Below are positions 26,110 to 34,808 of a stretch of DNA of 64,000 nt, piece by piece. A program made the translations under genes and the position numbers. The notes below the pieces were generated by a model. The model was not told the DNA's origin. It saw nothing but the letters and a program-made list of their open reading frames with translations, and searched no databases. This DNA is from Flavobacteriaceae bacterium (GTDB taxonomy: Bacteria; Bacteroidota; Bacteroidia; Flavobacteriales; Flavobacteriaceae): positions 91,290 through 155,289 of the forward strand of contig SIHP01000014.1 of NCBI GenBank assembly GCA_004762155.1. Direction: 5' to 3'. The number at the start of each line of letters is the position of its first letter. Position 1 is the first letter of the stretch.

Positions 26110-26519
26110 ATACTATAATCATCATTATTCCAATTACTTTGCATCCAGTTTTCAGATACCTCTTTAGCTTTTTGATGATTATCAACCACAACAATTAACT
26201 GATTTACATCGTCGCTATATTGTGTTATAATGTTAATATTAGCATCTGCTAGTTCTCTACAGAATAAACCCAGCTGACCAGGTATATCTTGTCTGAGTTT
26301 TTGAATTATTACATCATTGATTTTTGTAACTGTTATAGATGCTTCTGCAAGCGTTTCTTTTGCTATTTCAGCTTCTTTTACCAAGAAATGAGCTGTTGAA
26401 AAGTCACCATTTGAAAAAACTCCACCACCTTCTAAGCTAATATTATTTTTGCCTAATATTTCTCCCATAAGCGCTAATTGTCCAGGTTTGTTTTTAAATA
26501 AAATTTCTATGTCTTTCAT
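26106..26519 (-). CDS. ACT domain protein
   Basis: 137 residues with two ACT-like halves: LFKNKPGQLALMGEILGKNN (about 7-26) and RQDIPGQLGLFCRELADANI (about 77-96). ACT domains bind amino acids or other small ligands and usually regulate enzymes; free-standing two-ACT proteins are common. It is the first gene of the ACT-OsmC-DinB run and is divergent from the ArsR-like regulator (69-nt gap), which probably controls the run. Confidence 0.85.
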   Translation of the reverse strand: MKDIEILFKNKPGQLALMGEILGKNNISLEGGGVFSNGDFSTAHFLVKEAEIAKETLAEASITVTKINDVIIQKLRQDIPGQLGLFCRELADANINIITQYSDDVNQLIVVVDNHQKAKEVSENWMQSNWNNDDYSI

Positions 26520-26588
26520 TATATTTTGATTTAATACGTAACAAAGAAAAAGGATTTATTATTTTTACATTTCATTTGAAAATGAATA

Positions 26589-27275
26589 ATGGAAGAAGCA
26601 AGTTTTATTTCGGTTGCATCTTTGCTTTGTGAACCATCAAGAGCAAAAATTGTATGGAATTTATTAGATGGTAGAGCATATACAGCAACAGAGTTAGCTT
26701 TAGCATCTGATTTGTCTGCTAGTTCTGTTAGTAATCATTTATCAAAACTTTTAAAAGGTGATATTTTAAAAGTTTCAGCACAAGGTAGGCATCGTTATTA
26801 TTCTTTTGCAAATGATCATGTTTCTCATGTAGTAGAATCTTTAGCAAGTTTATCCAAAGAACAATTACCAGTTAAACGAGAAAAAAAGATACTTAAAACA
26901 GGCGTAAAATATTGTAGAACATGTTACGATCATTTAGCAGGTTATGTTGGTGTTGCTATTACTGAAGCAATGGTAAAAGAGGGCTTTTTACTGAAACTAG
27001 ATATCGGATATTTAGTTTCAGAAAAAGGATGGGAATGGTTGACACAATTTAATATTTTAGAGTCAAATTTTATTAAAAGTCGTCGTCCTTTAACACGAGA
27101 GTGTCTTGATTGGTCTGAACGTCGTAGTCATTTATCTGGACATCTTGGTGCTGTGTTATTAGAGCAAATGTTATTGAAAGATTGGTTTAGAAAAGTTAAA
27201 TTTTCTAGGGAGTTAGTTATTACTTCAAAAGGAAAAAAATCGTTATATAATATTTTAGGAATTAACCTTGATTAA
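26589..27275 (+). CDS. ArsR-like winged-helix transcriptional regulator
   Basis: 228 residues. The N-terminal winged helix spans about 1-85 (CEPSRAKIVWNLLDGRAYTA, then ELALASDLSASSVSNHLSKL, and the wing GRHRYYSFAND). The longer C-terminal part (about 95-228) has a Cys/His-rich stretch (VKYCRTCYDHLAGYVGVA and LTRECLDWSERRSHLSGHLG) that could bind a metal or be redox-sensitive. That extension is found in a subgroup of ArsR-like proteins. It is divergent from ACT-OsmC-DinB, its likely target. Confidence 0.88.
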   Translation: MEEASFISVASLLCEPSRAKIVWNLLDGRAYTATELALASDLSASSVSNHLSKLLKGDILKVSAQGRHRYYSFANDHVSHVVESLASLSKEQLPVKREKKILKTGVKYCRTCYDHLAGYVGVAITEAMVKEGFLLKLDIGYLVSEKGWEWLTQFNILESNFIKSRRPLTRECLDWSERRSHLSGHLGAVLLEQMLLKDWFRKVKFSRELVITSKGKKSLYNILGINLD

Positions 27276-27283
27276 GAATAAAC

Positions 27284-27319
27284 AAAAAGACCAAAATCTA
27301 TGTAGATTTTGGTCTTTTT
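27284..27319. terminator. Bidirectional terminator
   Basis: Arms 27284-27300 and 27303-27319 are reverse complements of 17 nt (innermost bases form the loop), with A and T runs at the ends. It lies between the convergent regulator and TonB-receptor genes. Confidence 0.88.
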
Positions 27320-27340
27320 TATTTTATAAATTAATTATGT

Positions 27341-30154
27341 TTAAAACTGATAATTTAAAGATAAGTTAAACATAGTACCTAATTGACTAAAGTGATAACC
27401 ATCATAAGTCATTTGAGAATAACGTTGGTTAAAAGTAATTAAATCAGATTGATTTTTAATAGCAGTTTGACCACTTGAAGTAATCGTTGTGTCGTTTATT
27501 ATTGCTTGACCAGTAGCATTTTCAGCTTTGAAATCCCATTCAGGTAATACATCTAATAAATTATTTACATTTAAAGCTATTGTAATCTTATCTGTAGCAT
27601 TAAAATTAATGCCTAAATCAGTAACTATTTTAGGAGTAAATTCTGTTCTTAAGTTCTCATCTAAACCTTGTTGTTTAAATGTAGTTTTACCAAAGTAAGT
27701 ATTGTTTAAAGATAATCCCCATTTACCAATGTCATAAGTAGTTCCTAAAATCCATTTTGTTTGAGGACGAGAAGTAAAAAATAAAGCTTCTTGTGTGTCG
27801 TTAACAACAGATTGTCCTGCATCAGCAACTAATGTAGGATTGTTAACAGCTCCGTCTCTTTCATTTTCAATAGTGTAATTACCAGATAAGTTAAAACCTA
27901 ATTTTCCGTTACCTAATTCAATTTTATTATATCCAATAACAACATCTATTCCAGAAGTTTTAGTATCAATAGCATTTACAAAGAAACTTAAATCACTTAA
28001 ATTATTATCAGTTAATATTTGATCTAATGCTGTTCCACCAGCATCAGTTGGACCAATTTCAGTACTTAAAACTATTCTATCTTTTACAGCAATATTGTAA
28101 TAATCTATAGTAAAGCTTAAATTTCTATTCACTTTACCTCCAAAACCAAGTGTAAAGTTTGTAGATGTTTCAGCATCTAGTTTTGGTAAACCTAACAAAC
28201 CTGCTTGAGAAGATACGTTATTTACTAAACCACCTACTTGAATCCCTTCACCAGGAACAAAACTATATTGAGCCTTTTGAGTATAAATTTGATGTAATGT
28301 TGGCGCTCTAAATCCAGTAGAAACAGAACCTCTTAAAGTGTACTTATCAGCAATTGTATACGCAGAACTTAATTTCCAAACAAAAGCATTTCCAAAATCT
28401 GAATAATTTTCAGTACGAATTGTACCATCTAAAGTTAAATTTTCAGTAGGATTCCAATTTAAAGATGCATAACCACCAAAATTGTAGCGCGTAAATTTAC
28501 CAGAATTTTCTGGACTATTACCTGCAAATGAATCTGCACCACCACCATCATAAGAAGCCAATTCACCTTCAATTATTTCAAAAGTTTCGTATCTAAACTC
28601 TGTACCAAAAGCAACACTTAAGTTGTCAGAAAGAATTTTAGATACATCTATATTTCCTACATTATGAGAAAAACTTGTTCCTCCTGGATCAAAAGATTTT
28701 TTACTATTTTCTCTATACAATTGAGAGCCTTCAGTTATTTCTCCAGTATCTACAACTCCATTTCCGTTTGAATCTACCCAAGTAGAAGGAGAGTAAACAA
28801 CATTTCTATTATGAGAATCACTTACTTTATAAGTTTGAGAATTTCCACCAGTTGTAAAACTAGCATCTACATTCCATTCATTAATAACACTCTTAAGTCC
28901 AATAGTAGCATTGTAATCATTTAAATCACCTTCAAAAGTAGGTACGTATCCGTCATAACCACCATCAGTAGTTGGGTTATCTCCAGGGAAAAAGTCTGCT
29001 AAATAAGGGAAATCATCAACAGTTCTCCAATATGGAGTTCTATAATTAGCAAAACTATTTACTTTTTTGTTGATGAATGCTGCATTAAAATATAGATTAG
29101 ATTCTTCACTTAAAGTATAAGAACCATTTACTAAAAACTTTGCAGCAGCAGTTTCAGGAGCTCCATTAATATTTCCTGCATCTGGGTTTCTAGATAAAAA
29201 CTCTTCAACAAAAGCTAAATCAGCTCCAAAACCTAAATCTGGGTCAGCTTCTCCTAATGCACTAACAGTACCTGGTCTATTAGATAAACTGGTTTTAGAA
29301 AAGTCTACGGTGTAGTTAATAAAACCTTTATCATCACCAATAGAAGAACCATTATTAATACTAACACCAAACATTTCACCATCACCTTGAGAGGTAATTC
29401 CTGACCTTAATGTAGCTGAACCTGGATTAGGACTGTCTTTTAAAATAATATTTATTACACCAGCAATTGCATCTGAACCGTATTGAGCAGAAGCTCCATC
29501 TCTTAAAACCTCTACAGATTTAATTGCATCTGTTGGAATTCCAGAAATATCTGAACCAGTTTCTCCTCTACCAGGAGATGTTTGTGTGTATAATAAAGCA
29601 CTTAAGTTTTTACGTTTTCCGTTAATAAGTATTAAAGTTCTACTTGGCCCCATATTTCTTATTTCATATGGATCTAATAAAGAAGTAGCATCGTTTACTG
29701 GAGTTTGCACTGTGTTAAACGAAGGGATTTTATATTGTAAAGCTTTATCAAAAGTAGTTTGACCTGTAGAAACTAAATCTTTAGCAGATACTACATCTAT
29801 AGGTAATGGACTTTTTGTATTACTTCTAGCTGGTGTTCTAGAACCTGTAATAACTACTTCATCAAGCTCTAAACCTTCTTTTAAAACAATTGTAAAATTT
29901 GTTTTACCAGCTACTTTAATTTCTTGGCTATCAAAACCAACAAAATTAATAACTATTGTACTTTCTGGATTTACTGTTAAACTGAAGTTTCCATCAAAAT
30001 CAGATGTGGTTCCGTTTGTAGTGCCTTTTTCAACGACACTAGCTCCAGGTAAACCTTGATTATTAATGTCAACAATTTTACCGCTTATTTTAAGTTGTGC
30101 CCACGAGGCAGTAATACCTAAAATAAAAGTAAGAATAAATAAATTTTTTCTCAT
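27341..30154 (-). CDS. TonB-dependent receptor with CarboxypepD_reg domain
   Basis: 937 residues. A signal peptide (ending SWAQ) is followed by a CarboxypepD_reg-like domain (LKISGKIVDINNQGLPGASV, about 20-105), the plug (VVITGSRTPARSNTKSPLPI, then LINGKRKNLSALL and GASAQYGSDAIAGVINIILK), and a long 22-strand barrel ending in an aromatic residue (LNLSLNYQF). No SusD-type partner is adjacent and there is no B12 riboswitch in the 238-nt upstream gap, so the substrate is unknown. It separates the regulator block from the cobalamin cluster and belongs to neither with certainty. The 30155-30392 gap shows no further gene and no clear -7 box. Confidence 0.93.
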   Translation of the reverse strand: MRKNLFILTFILGITASWAQLKISGKIVDINNQGLPGASVVEKGTTNGTTSDFDGNFSLTVNPESTIVINFVGFDSQEIKVAGKTNFTIVLKEGLELDEVVITGSRTPARSNTKSPLPIDVVSAKDLVSTGQTTFDKALQYKIPSFNTVQTPVNDATSLLDPYEIRNMGPSRTLILINGKRKNLSALLYTQTSPGRGETGSDISGIPTDAIKSVEVLRDGASAQYGSDAIAGVINIILKDSPNPGSATLRSGITSQGDGEMFGVSINNGSSIGDDKGFINYTVDFSKTSLSNRPGTVSALGEADPDLGFGADLAFVEEFLSRNPDAGNINGAPETAAAKFLVNGSYTLSEESNLYFNAAFINKKVNSFANYRTPYWRTVDDFPYLADFFPGDNPTTDGGYDGYVPTFEGDLNDYNATIGLKSVINEWNVDASFTTGGNSQTYKVSDSHNRNVVYSPSTWVDSNGNGVVDTGEITEGSQLYRENSKKSFDPGGTSFSHNVGNIDVSKILSDNLSVAFGTEFRYETFEIIEGELASYDGGGADSFAGNSPENSGKFTRYNFGGYASLNWNPTENLTLDGTIRTENYSDFGNAFVWKLSSAYTIADKYTLRGSVSTGFRAPTLHQIYTQKAQYSFVPGEGIQVGGLVNNVSSQAGLLGLPKLDAETSTNFTLGFGGKVNRNLSFTIDYYNIAVKDRIVLSTEIGPTDAGGTALDQILTDNNLSDLSFFVNAIDTKTSGIDVVIGYNKIELGNGKLGFNLSGNYTIENERDGAVNNPTLVADAGQSVVNDTQEALFFTSRPQTKWILGTTYDIGKWGLSLNNTYFGKTTFKQQGLDENLRTEFTPKIVTDLGINFNATDKITIALNVNNLLDVLPEWDFKAENATGQAIINDTTITSSGQTAIKNQSDLITFNQRYSQMTYDGYHFSQLGTMFNLSLNYQF

Positions 30155-30392
30155 TTTTAGTGTTTTTATAATTTGATTACAGCTAATGTATTGAGATAAA
30201 TTTAAAAAATTAACTTTTTTAACGTTTTTCTTTGTTTAAAACATATTTGTTGTAATACATACAACTCTCTTTTAATAACTATAAATGACTACTGTTTTGA
30301 CTAAATAAAAAAAGTAATTATTTATTAATAATGAGTTGTAATTCAAACAGTATAGAGGTTATAAAAAAGAAAATAAAAGCATTGGATTTGAT

Positions 30393-31508
30393 CTAGTTTA
30401 GTGGATCAAAAAAGCTTAATTGATATTCGGGTAAGCTATTTGGTTGTGTAATTTTAATTAAATCTTTTAATACTAAATCAGGTCTTACAGGAGAAAGTTC
30501 AAAATACATTAAACCACCAGTAGCTCCTTTCCGTTTGGCAAAAGTGTATAAAAAGTTATTATTAAAAGCACTAAAATCTGCATAATGTTTATTGGCTTTT
30601 ATCATTTCTTCTTTCGTTTTAAATAAACCGCAGTTAAACCAATAATTTGCATTTTGACCTTTGTCTAAAACACTTTCAAAACTTAAAGGTAAGCTTCCTG
30701 TACCTTTAGTGTTTTTCCATAAGTAATTTAAATTAGCATCTTTATAATAGGTAGCTGTAAAACTTTCTCCAGCAGGGATATACCAAACATCTTTAAACAT
30801 GCTTCCTGATAATACTGTAGGGATATTAGTGTTTTGTTTTGCAATCTCTTTTGCTTTTAAATATTCAGTTTCAATAGCTGTAAAAAGACTATCGGCTTTT
30901 TTTTCTTTATTTAATAAAACGCCAAAAAATTTAATCCACTCAGCTCTTCCTAAAGGTGTTTCTTCCAACCAGTCTCCATTAAAAATAACAGGAATTCCTA
31001 GTTTTTGAATATTCTGATATAATTTGTTATTTGGATGCAAAGAAAAACCAACGACTAACTCAGGATTTAAATCAAGTAGTTTTTCGGTATTCATATCTTG
31101 TTCAGAGCCTAATTCAATAATCTTACCTGAATCAATTAATTGTCTTGTTTTTTTTGAGGATATGTATTTTGAATTAGGAAAACCAACGAGTTTGGTTTCA
31201 CTATCCAAAAGTTCTAACATAGGAATGTGTGTTGTACTGGTAACAACTAAACTTTGTAAAGGGATTTGTAATTCGTTTTTTACAGTTGTTTTTTTATTTT
31301 TAAGCAGGTATACAAAACTTTCCTCAGAATTTTGAAAAGCTCTCTTAATGATTAACTTTTTTTGATCTCCTTCTGTAATAATATCAAACCCTTTAGCATG
31401 TTTAATAGTACTTTTGTGTGTTTTTATAGAAGATTTTTCTGTATTATTAGCTTTTTTACATTGTAAAAAAAGAAAAAGAATAAAAACTATAGTTATAAAA
31501 TGTTTCAT
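30393..31508 (-). CDS. BtuF-like corrinoid-binding lipoprotein (ABC substrate-binding)
   Basis: 371 residues. A lipoprotein signal with lipobox LFLQC is followed by a Lys/Thr-rich linker and a Fe/B12 periplasmic-binding domain: SLVVTSTTHIPMLELLDSET, then GFPNSKYISSKK, ELGSEQDMNTEKLLDLNPEL and VIFNGDWLEETPLGRAEWIK. The family binds vitamin B12 or Fe-siderophores; the B12 assignment comes from its place as the last gene of the cobU-cobT-cobS-cobC run. No btuC/btuD permease or ATPase gene is visible in the window. It starts 3 nt after the phosphatase gene ends. Confidence 0.88.
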   Translation of the reverse strand: MKHFITIVFILFLFLQCKKANNTEKSSIKTHKSTIKHAKGFDIITEGDQKKLIIKRAFQNSEESFVYLLKNKKTTVKNELQIPLQSLVVTSTTHIPMLELLDSETKLVGFPNSKYISSKKTRQLIDSGKIIELGSEQDMNTEKLLDLNPELVVGFSLHPNNKLYQNIQKLGIPVIFNGDWLEETPLGRAEWIKFFGVLLNKEKKADSLFTAIETEYLKAKEIAKQNTNIPTVLSGSMFKDVWYIPAGESFTATYYKDANLNYLWKNTKGTGSLPLSFESVLDKGQNANYWFNCGLFKTKEEMIKANKHYADFSAFNNNFLYTFAKRKGATGGLMYFELSPVRPDLVLKDLIKITQPNSLPEYQLSFFDPLN

Positions 31509-31511
31509 TTT

Positions 31512-32039
31512 TTAGATGTTGAATTTAATAATAGCTCCATAATTCAATTTTAAATCAAAAGAATCTTTTAAAGAAGTCTTGTTAATATAAGAAGCTAAAC
31601 TCCTTATAACACCAGCATGTGTTATAACGATAATTTTAGTATGATTTTTGAGTTTAATTTCTTCTAAAAAACTGGTGGTTCGTTTATGCAAATCAATATA
31701 AGATTCTCCGTTTTTAGTAGGTTCATTTACAAAATCGTTCATCCAAATGTCTAAATCATTCTTATCAATATCGTTCCAGTCTTTTAATTCCCAATCACCA
31801 AAATCTAATTCTTTTAAACGATCATCAAAAATAATTTTATCTGATAATTTCTCAGCTAAAATTTTACAACGTTTTAAAGGACTAGAATAATAAACAGTAT
31901 CATCATTATTAAAAGAAACTTGTTTTTGTATCGGCTTTATTTCTTCGGAAAAAGTATTGATAACATCAATATCGGTTTGTCCGTAACAAATTCCTTTTTT
32001 AATATCTGGAGTTGTATGTCTGATTAAAATAAGTTCCAT
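31512..32039 (-). CDS. cobC: Alpha-ribazole phosphatase (histidine phosphatase superfamily)
   Basis: 175 residues. It removes the 5' phosphate from alpha-ribazole phosphate or adenosylcobalamin phosphate. The phospho-histidine motif is LIRHTTPDIKKGICYGQTD (His about residue 8), followed by YYSSPLKRCKILAEKL, ELDFGDWELKDWN (acid residue) and the second His in IVITHAGVIRSL. It sits between cobS and the BtuF-like gene, overlapping cobS by 16 nt. The name cobC is used for this phosphatase in Salmonella and should not be confused with the aminotransferase called CobC in Pseudomonas. Confidence 0.93.
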   Translation of the reverse strand: MELILIRHTTPDIKKGICYGQTDIDVINTFSEEIKPIQKQVSFNNDDTVYYSSPLKRCKILAEKLSDKIIFDDRLKELDFGDWELKDWNDIDKNDLDIWMNDFVNEPTKNGESYIDLHKRTTSFLEEIKLKNHTKIIVITHAGVIRSLASYINKTSLKDSFDLKLNYGAIIKFNI

Positions 32040-32791
32040 AAAGCTAGTATTGATAAATAAAAAACAACTTCAGCTACTTGTTGTAAAGCACCTGCGCAAT
32101 CACCAGTTTGTCCGCCAATCCATCGTTTAAAAAAACGTGCCATATACCAATAGACTAATAGCAAAGGGATCAATGCTAAAAATACAAACCATTTTTGAAA
32201 AAAGAATAAAGGTAATACACCAAAAACACCAGAAATCAGTAACGATTTTGTACTCATTTGTTGGGTAGTTGGTTTTATTTTGGCGGTATCAATATCTCTA
32301 ACATACTCGTGTGTATAGAGTAAGATAGTGGCAATAAAACGACTTACAGCATGACCAGAAATAATAACAATGATAAGATTCACAGATAACTCATGTAAAT
32401 GATATAAGGCTAAAAATTTTAAAGCAAGAATAAAAATTAAACCAGCAACACCGTAAGTTCCCAAACGAGAATCTTTCATAATGGTTAAAATCTTTTCTTT
32501 GGTCCATCCGCCACCAAAACCGTCGCAAACATCAGCAAAACCATCTTCATGAAAAGCACCAGTAACCCAAACAGAAGCAATCATGCTTATAATAATAGCA
32601 ATATCCGAAGGAAAAATAAAAGAACTTCCGAAGAAACCTAACGAGGCAATACTTCCGATTATAATGCCAACTAAAGAAAAATATCGACTACTTTTATTTA
32701 AAATTTCAGGAGAATGGTCTATCCATTTCGGACAAGGAATTCTTGAAAAAAACATTAGTGCAGTAAAGAAATAATGGACTTGTCTTTTCAT
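32024..32791 (-). CDS. cobS: Cobalamin synthase CobS
   Basis: Membrane enzyme that joins adenosylcobinamide-GDP with alpha-ribazole (phosphate). About 255 residues. The frame is open to an ATG at 32818, but the ATG at 32791 (MKRQVHYFFTALMFFSRIPC) matches the family start and leaves a 4-nt gap to cobT instead of a 23-nt overlap. The hallmark HEDGFADVCDGFGGGWTKEK and LTIMKDSRLGTYGV (about 80-115) are intact, and several membrane helices follow. The next gene, alpha-ribazole phosphatase, overlaps its 3' end by 16 nt. Confidence 0.95.
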   Translation of the reverse strand: MKRQVHYFFTALMFFSRIPCPKWIDHSPEILNKSSRYFSLVGIIIGSIASLGFFGSSFIFPSDIAIIISMIASVWVTGAFHEDGFADVCDGFGGGWTKEKILTIMKDSRLGTYGVAGLIFILALKFLALYHLHELSVNLIIVIISGHAVSRFIATILLYTHEYVRDIDTAKIKPTTQQMSTKSLLISGVFGVLPLFFFQKWFVFLALIPLLLVYWYMARFFKRWIGGQTGDCAGALQQVAEVVFYLSILALWNLF

Positions 32792-32795
32792 TTTT

Positions 32796-33833
32796 TTAAG
32801 CTTCAGAAACATTTGCACTTTTAAAAGTGGCCATGTTATTTAAAAAGTTAACACTCGCTTCTATAATCGGATAAGCAACAGCACAACCAGTTCCTTCTCC
32901 TAAACGCAAGCCTAAATTTAATAAAGGCTCCACATTTAAATAATTCAACATGTTTTTATGACCTTGTTCGCCAGAAGTATGACAAAAAATACAATAATCA
33001 ACAATAGCCGATTCTAAAGCATTGGCAACCAATAAAGCAGAAGTAACTATAAAACCATCAATTAATAAAGTCATTTTTAAAGAAGCAGCTTCTAACATAG
33101 CACCACATAGCATGGCAATTTCAAAACCGCCAAAAGCCGTCAAAGCATCTAAAGGCGTTTTAACATCGTTTTTATGGAAGTTATAAACTTGTTGTAAAGT
33201 TTCAATTTTAGTTTGTAAACCTTCATCATTTAAACCGGTTCCTCTACCAACACAATTGGTAATTGGTGTATTTGTAAAATAACTCATTAATAAAGCAGCA
33301 GCAGAAGTATTTCCGATTCCCATTTCACCAAAACCAATAACATTAGTACCTTTTGAATATGCTTTTTTAACAAGTTTTTTCCCTTTTTGTATCGCTTCCA
33401 AACATTGTTCATTAGTCATTGCTTTACCAATAGAATAATCATTCGTTCCTTTGGCAATCTTAGCATTAATAAGAGTGCTTGAAGTTTCAAAATCAGCATT
33501 AACACCCGCATCAATAATTTTTAAGTTGATGTTATTCTGATTACAAAATACATTAATAGCTGCTCCACCGTTTAAAAAGTTAAGGACCATTTGTTGTGTT
33601 ACTTCTTGCGGATACGGACTTACTTTATTTGTCTTAGTAATTCCATGATCTCCAGCAAAAACTAAAATAGTAGGTTTAGAAAGTACAGGAGTTAACGTGT
33701 TTTGAATTAACCCAATTTGTAAAGCTATTTTTTCTAAAACACCCAAAGCACCCAAAGGTTTGGTTTTAAAATTTATTTTTTCTTGTAAGTCAGTTGCTAG
33801 TTTTTTATCTAAAGGAATTATGTTAGTTTTCAT
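32796..33833 (-). CDS. cobT: Nicotinate-nucleotide:DMB phosphoribosyltransferase CobT
   Basis: 345 residues. It makes alpha-ribazole phosphate from 5,6-dimethylbenzimidazole and nicotinate mononucleotide. Visible family motifs: KTKPLGALGVLEKIALQIGL, VFAGDHGITKTNKVSPYPQE, FGEMGIGNTSAAALLMSYF, NCVGRGTGLNDEGL and the catalytic-Glu region LRLGEGTGCAVAYPIIEAS near the C-terminus. Length is normal. It is followed closely by cobS. Upstream is a small membrane protein gene and then cobU. Confidence 0.96.
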   Translation of the reverse strand: MKTNIIPLDKKLATDLQEKINFKTKPLGALGVLEKIALQIGLIQNTLTPVLSKPTILVFAGDHGITKTNKVSPYPQEVTQQMVLNFLNGGAAINVFCNQNNINLKIIDAGVNADFETSSTLINAKIAKGTNDYSIGKAMTNEQCLEAIQKGKKLVKKAYSKGTNVIGFGEMGIGNTSAAALLMSYFTNTPITNCVGRGTGLNDEGLQTKIETLQQVYNFHKNDVKTPLDALTAFGGFEIAMLCGAMLEAASLKMTLLIDGFIVTSALLVANALESAIVDYCIFCHTSGEQGHKNMLNYLNVEPLLNLGLRLGEGTGCAVAYPIIEASVNFLNNMATFKSANVSEA

Positions 33834-33888
33834 ATGAGATTTTTTTGGGAGTATTTTCTGCTAATTAATCTTTTTTACTTTATGTTGC

Positions 33889-34146
33889 TTAGATGTTTAA
33901 CAGATGACAAGAGAAAATAAAACCAGCGAATAATAAAAATACAATATTTAAAACGAGAGATTTTGTAGTTGATTTTTTCACTAAATTATAGATAAGTAAT
34001 ACTAAAAAAGAAATTACATATATCAAAGAAATTATAGGTGAATATTTATAATAAAAAGCGTAACAACTATTTGCGAATAAACAAAGTAACATAGCAATTA
34101 AGTAGATGATAAAAGATATGTTTATAATAAATGTTATTTTTTTCAT
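33889..34146 (-). CDS. Small hypothetical three-helix membrane protein inside the cob cluster
   Basis: 85 residues, not recognised. Three hydrophobic segments (about 5-30, 36-57, 63-85) separated by short basic loops (YYKYSPI and VKKSTTKS). Two Cys lie in the first helix region and one near the end. It is placed between cobU (64-nt gap) and cobT (55-nt gap), looser than the overlaps among the other cob genes, so it may be an insertion that rides in the operon. No function can be assigned. Confidence 0.6.
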   Translation of the reverse strand: MKKITFIINISFIIYLIAMLLCLFANSCYAFYYKYSPIISLIYVISFLVLLIYNLVKKSTTKSLVLNIVFLLFAGFIFSCHLLNI

Positions 34147-34210
34147 TAGAAGTTGTTTAAACTATAAATTTAGATGTTAAAATAAGCTATCGACTTGAGG
34201 TCAATTTGTT

Positions 34211-34714
34211 TTATTTTAACGTTAATGGTAAGCCAGAAACCATAAAAAAAGCTTTATCTGCATATTTTGCAATATACTGATTCGTCCAACCTTGTAATTC
34301 GGTAAATTTTCTTCCAGATTCAGTGTCGGCATGTAAACCCATTCCTATTTCGTTAGAAATAATAATGATGGTAGCATTTATATTTTTTAGTTTATCAATT
34401 TCTTCTTTAGCTAAGCGTAAAGCTTCTTGTGTGTTATATTTTGTATCAACATAAAAATTTGTCAACCACAAGGTAACACAATCAATAACTACGGTTGTAT
34501 TTTCTTTAATAACAGAACTGATGTTTTTTTCTTCTTCAATAGTTGTCCAGCGTTCATCTCTATCAGAAACATGACGATCTACACGTTTTTTAAAATCCTC
34601 ATCCCATATTCTTGAAGTTGCCAAGTAAATAGGTTCGTTAGATAATGACTCAGCTAGTTTTTGAGCATAACTGCTTTTTCCTGAACGTTCGCCACCTGAA
34701 ATATAGTATATCAT
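34211..34714 (-). CDS. cobU: Adenosylcobinamide kinase / guanylyltransferase CobU
   Basis: 167 residues. Bifunctional enzyme that phosphorylates adenosylcobinamide and adds GMP. P-loop GGERSGKSS at residues 7-15; the guanylylation region HVSDRDERWTTIEEEKN follows (about 48-64), then VVIDCVTLWLTNFY and IIISNEIGMGLHADTESGRK, all classic CobU blocks. First gene of the minus-strand locus 2 operon; no riboswitch precedes it, only a 94-nt divergent promoter region. Length is slightly short but complete. Confidence 0.95.
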   Translation of the reverse strand: MIYYISGGERSGKSSYAQKLAESLSNEPIYLATSRIWDEDFKKRVDRHVSDRDERWTTIEEEKNISSVIKENTTVVIDCVTLWLTNFYVDTKYNTQEALRLAKEEIDKLKNINATIIIISNEIGMGLHADTESGRKFTELQGWTNQYIAKYADKAFFMVSGLPLTLK

Positions 34715-34726
34715 TTTAAAAAATTA

Positions 34727-34796
34727 AGAGTTACAAAGATTAGAAAGTTTTTTAGATAAGGAAAGCTATATTTTAAGTTCGTACTTTTGTAACTCT
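34727..34796. repeat. Inverted repeat spanning the divergent cobU / BtuF-like promoter region
   Basis: AGAGTTACAAA (34727-34737) and TTTGTAACTCT (34786-34796) are perfect 11-nt reverse complements 48 nt apart. Each copy contains the TTTG of a -7-like box for its own strand plus the first transcribed bases: TACTTTTG on the plus strand and AATCTTTG on the minus strand. Confidence 0.6.
34782..34789 (+). promoter_or_regulatory. -7 box of the BtuF-like gene
   Basis: TACTTTTG fits TAnnTTTG, 19 nt before the start codon, so the leader would be short (about 13 nt) and without a riboswitch. Confidence 0.5.
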
Positions 34797-34808
34797 AAAA
34801 ACATATCA

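Noticed and set aside
27341..30154. SusC/SusD polysaccharide-utilisation locus
   Set aside because: No SusD-like lipoprotein or glycoside hydrolase gene is adjacent, so the receptor is reported only as a TonB-dependent receptor.
30155..30392. Possible third cobalamin riboswitch before the large TonB-dependent receptor
   Set aside because: Neither the CAGGAGACCTGCC element nor the CCCGCAACTGT element is present on either strand of the gap.
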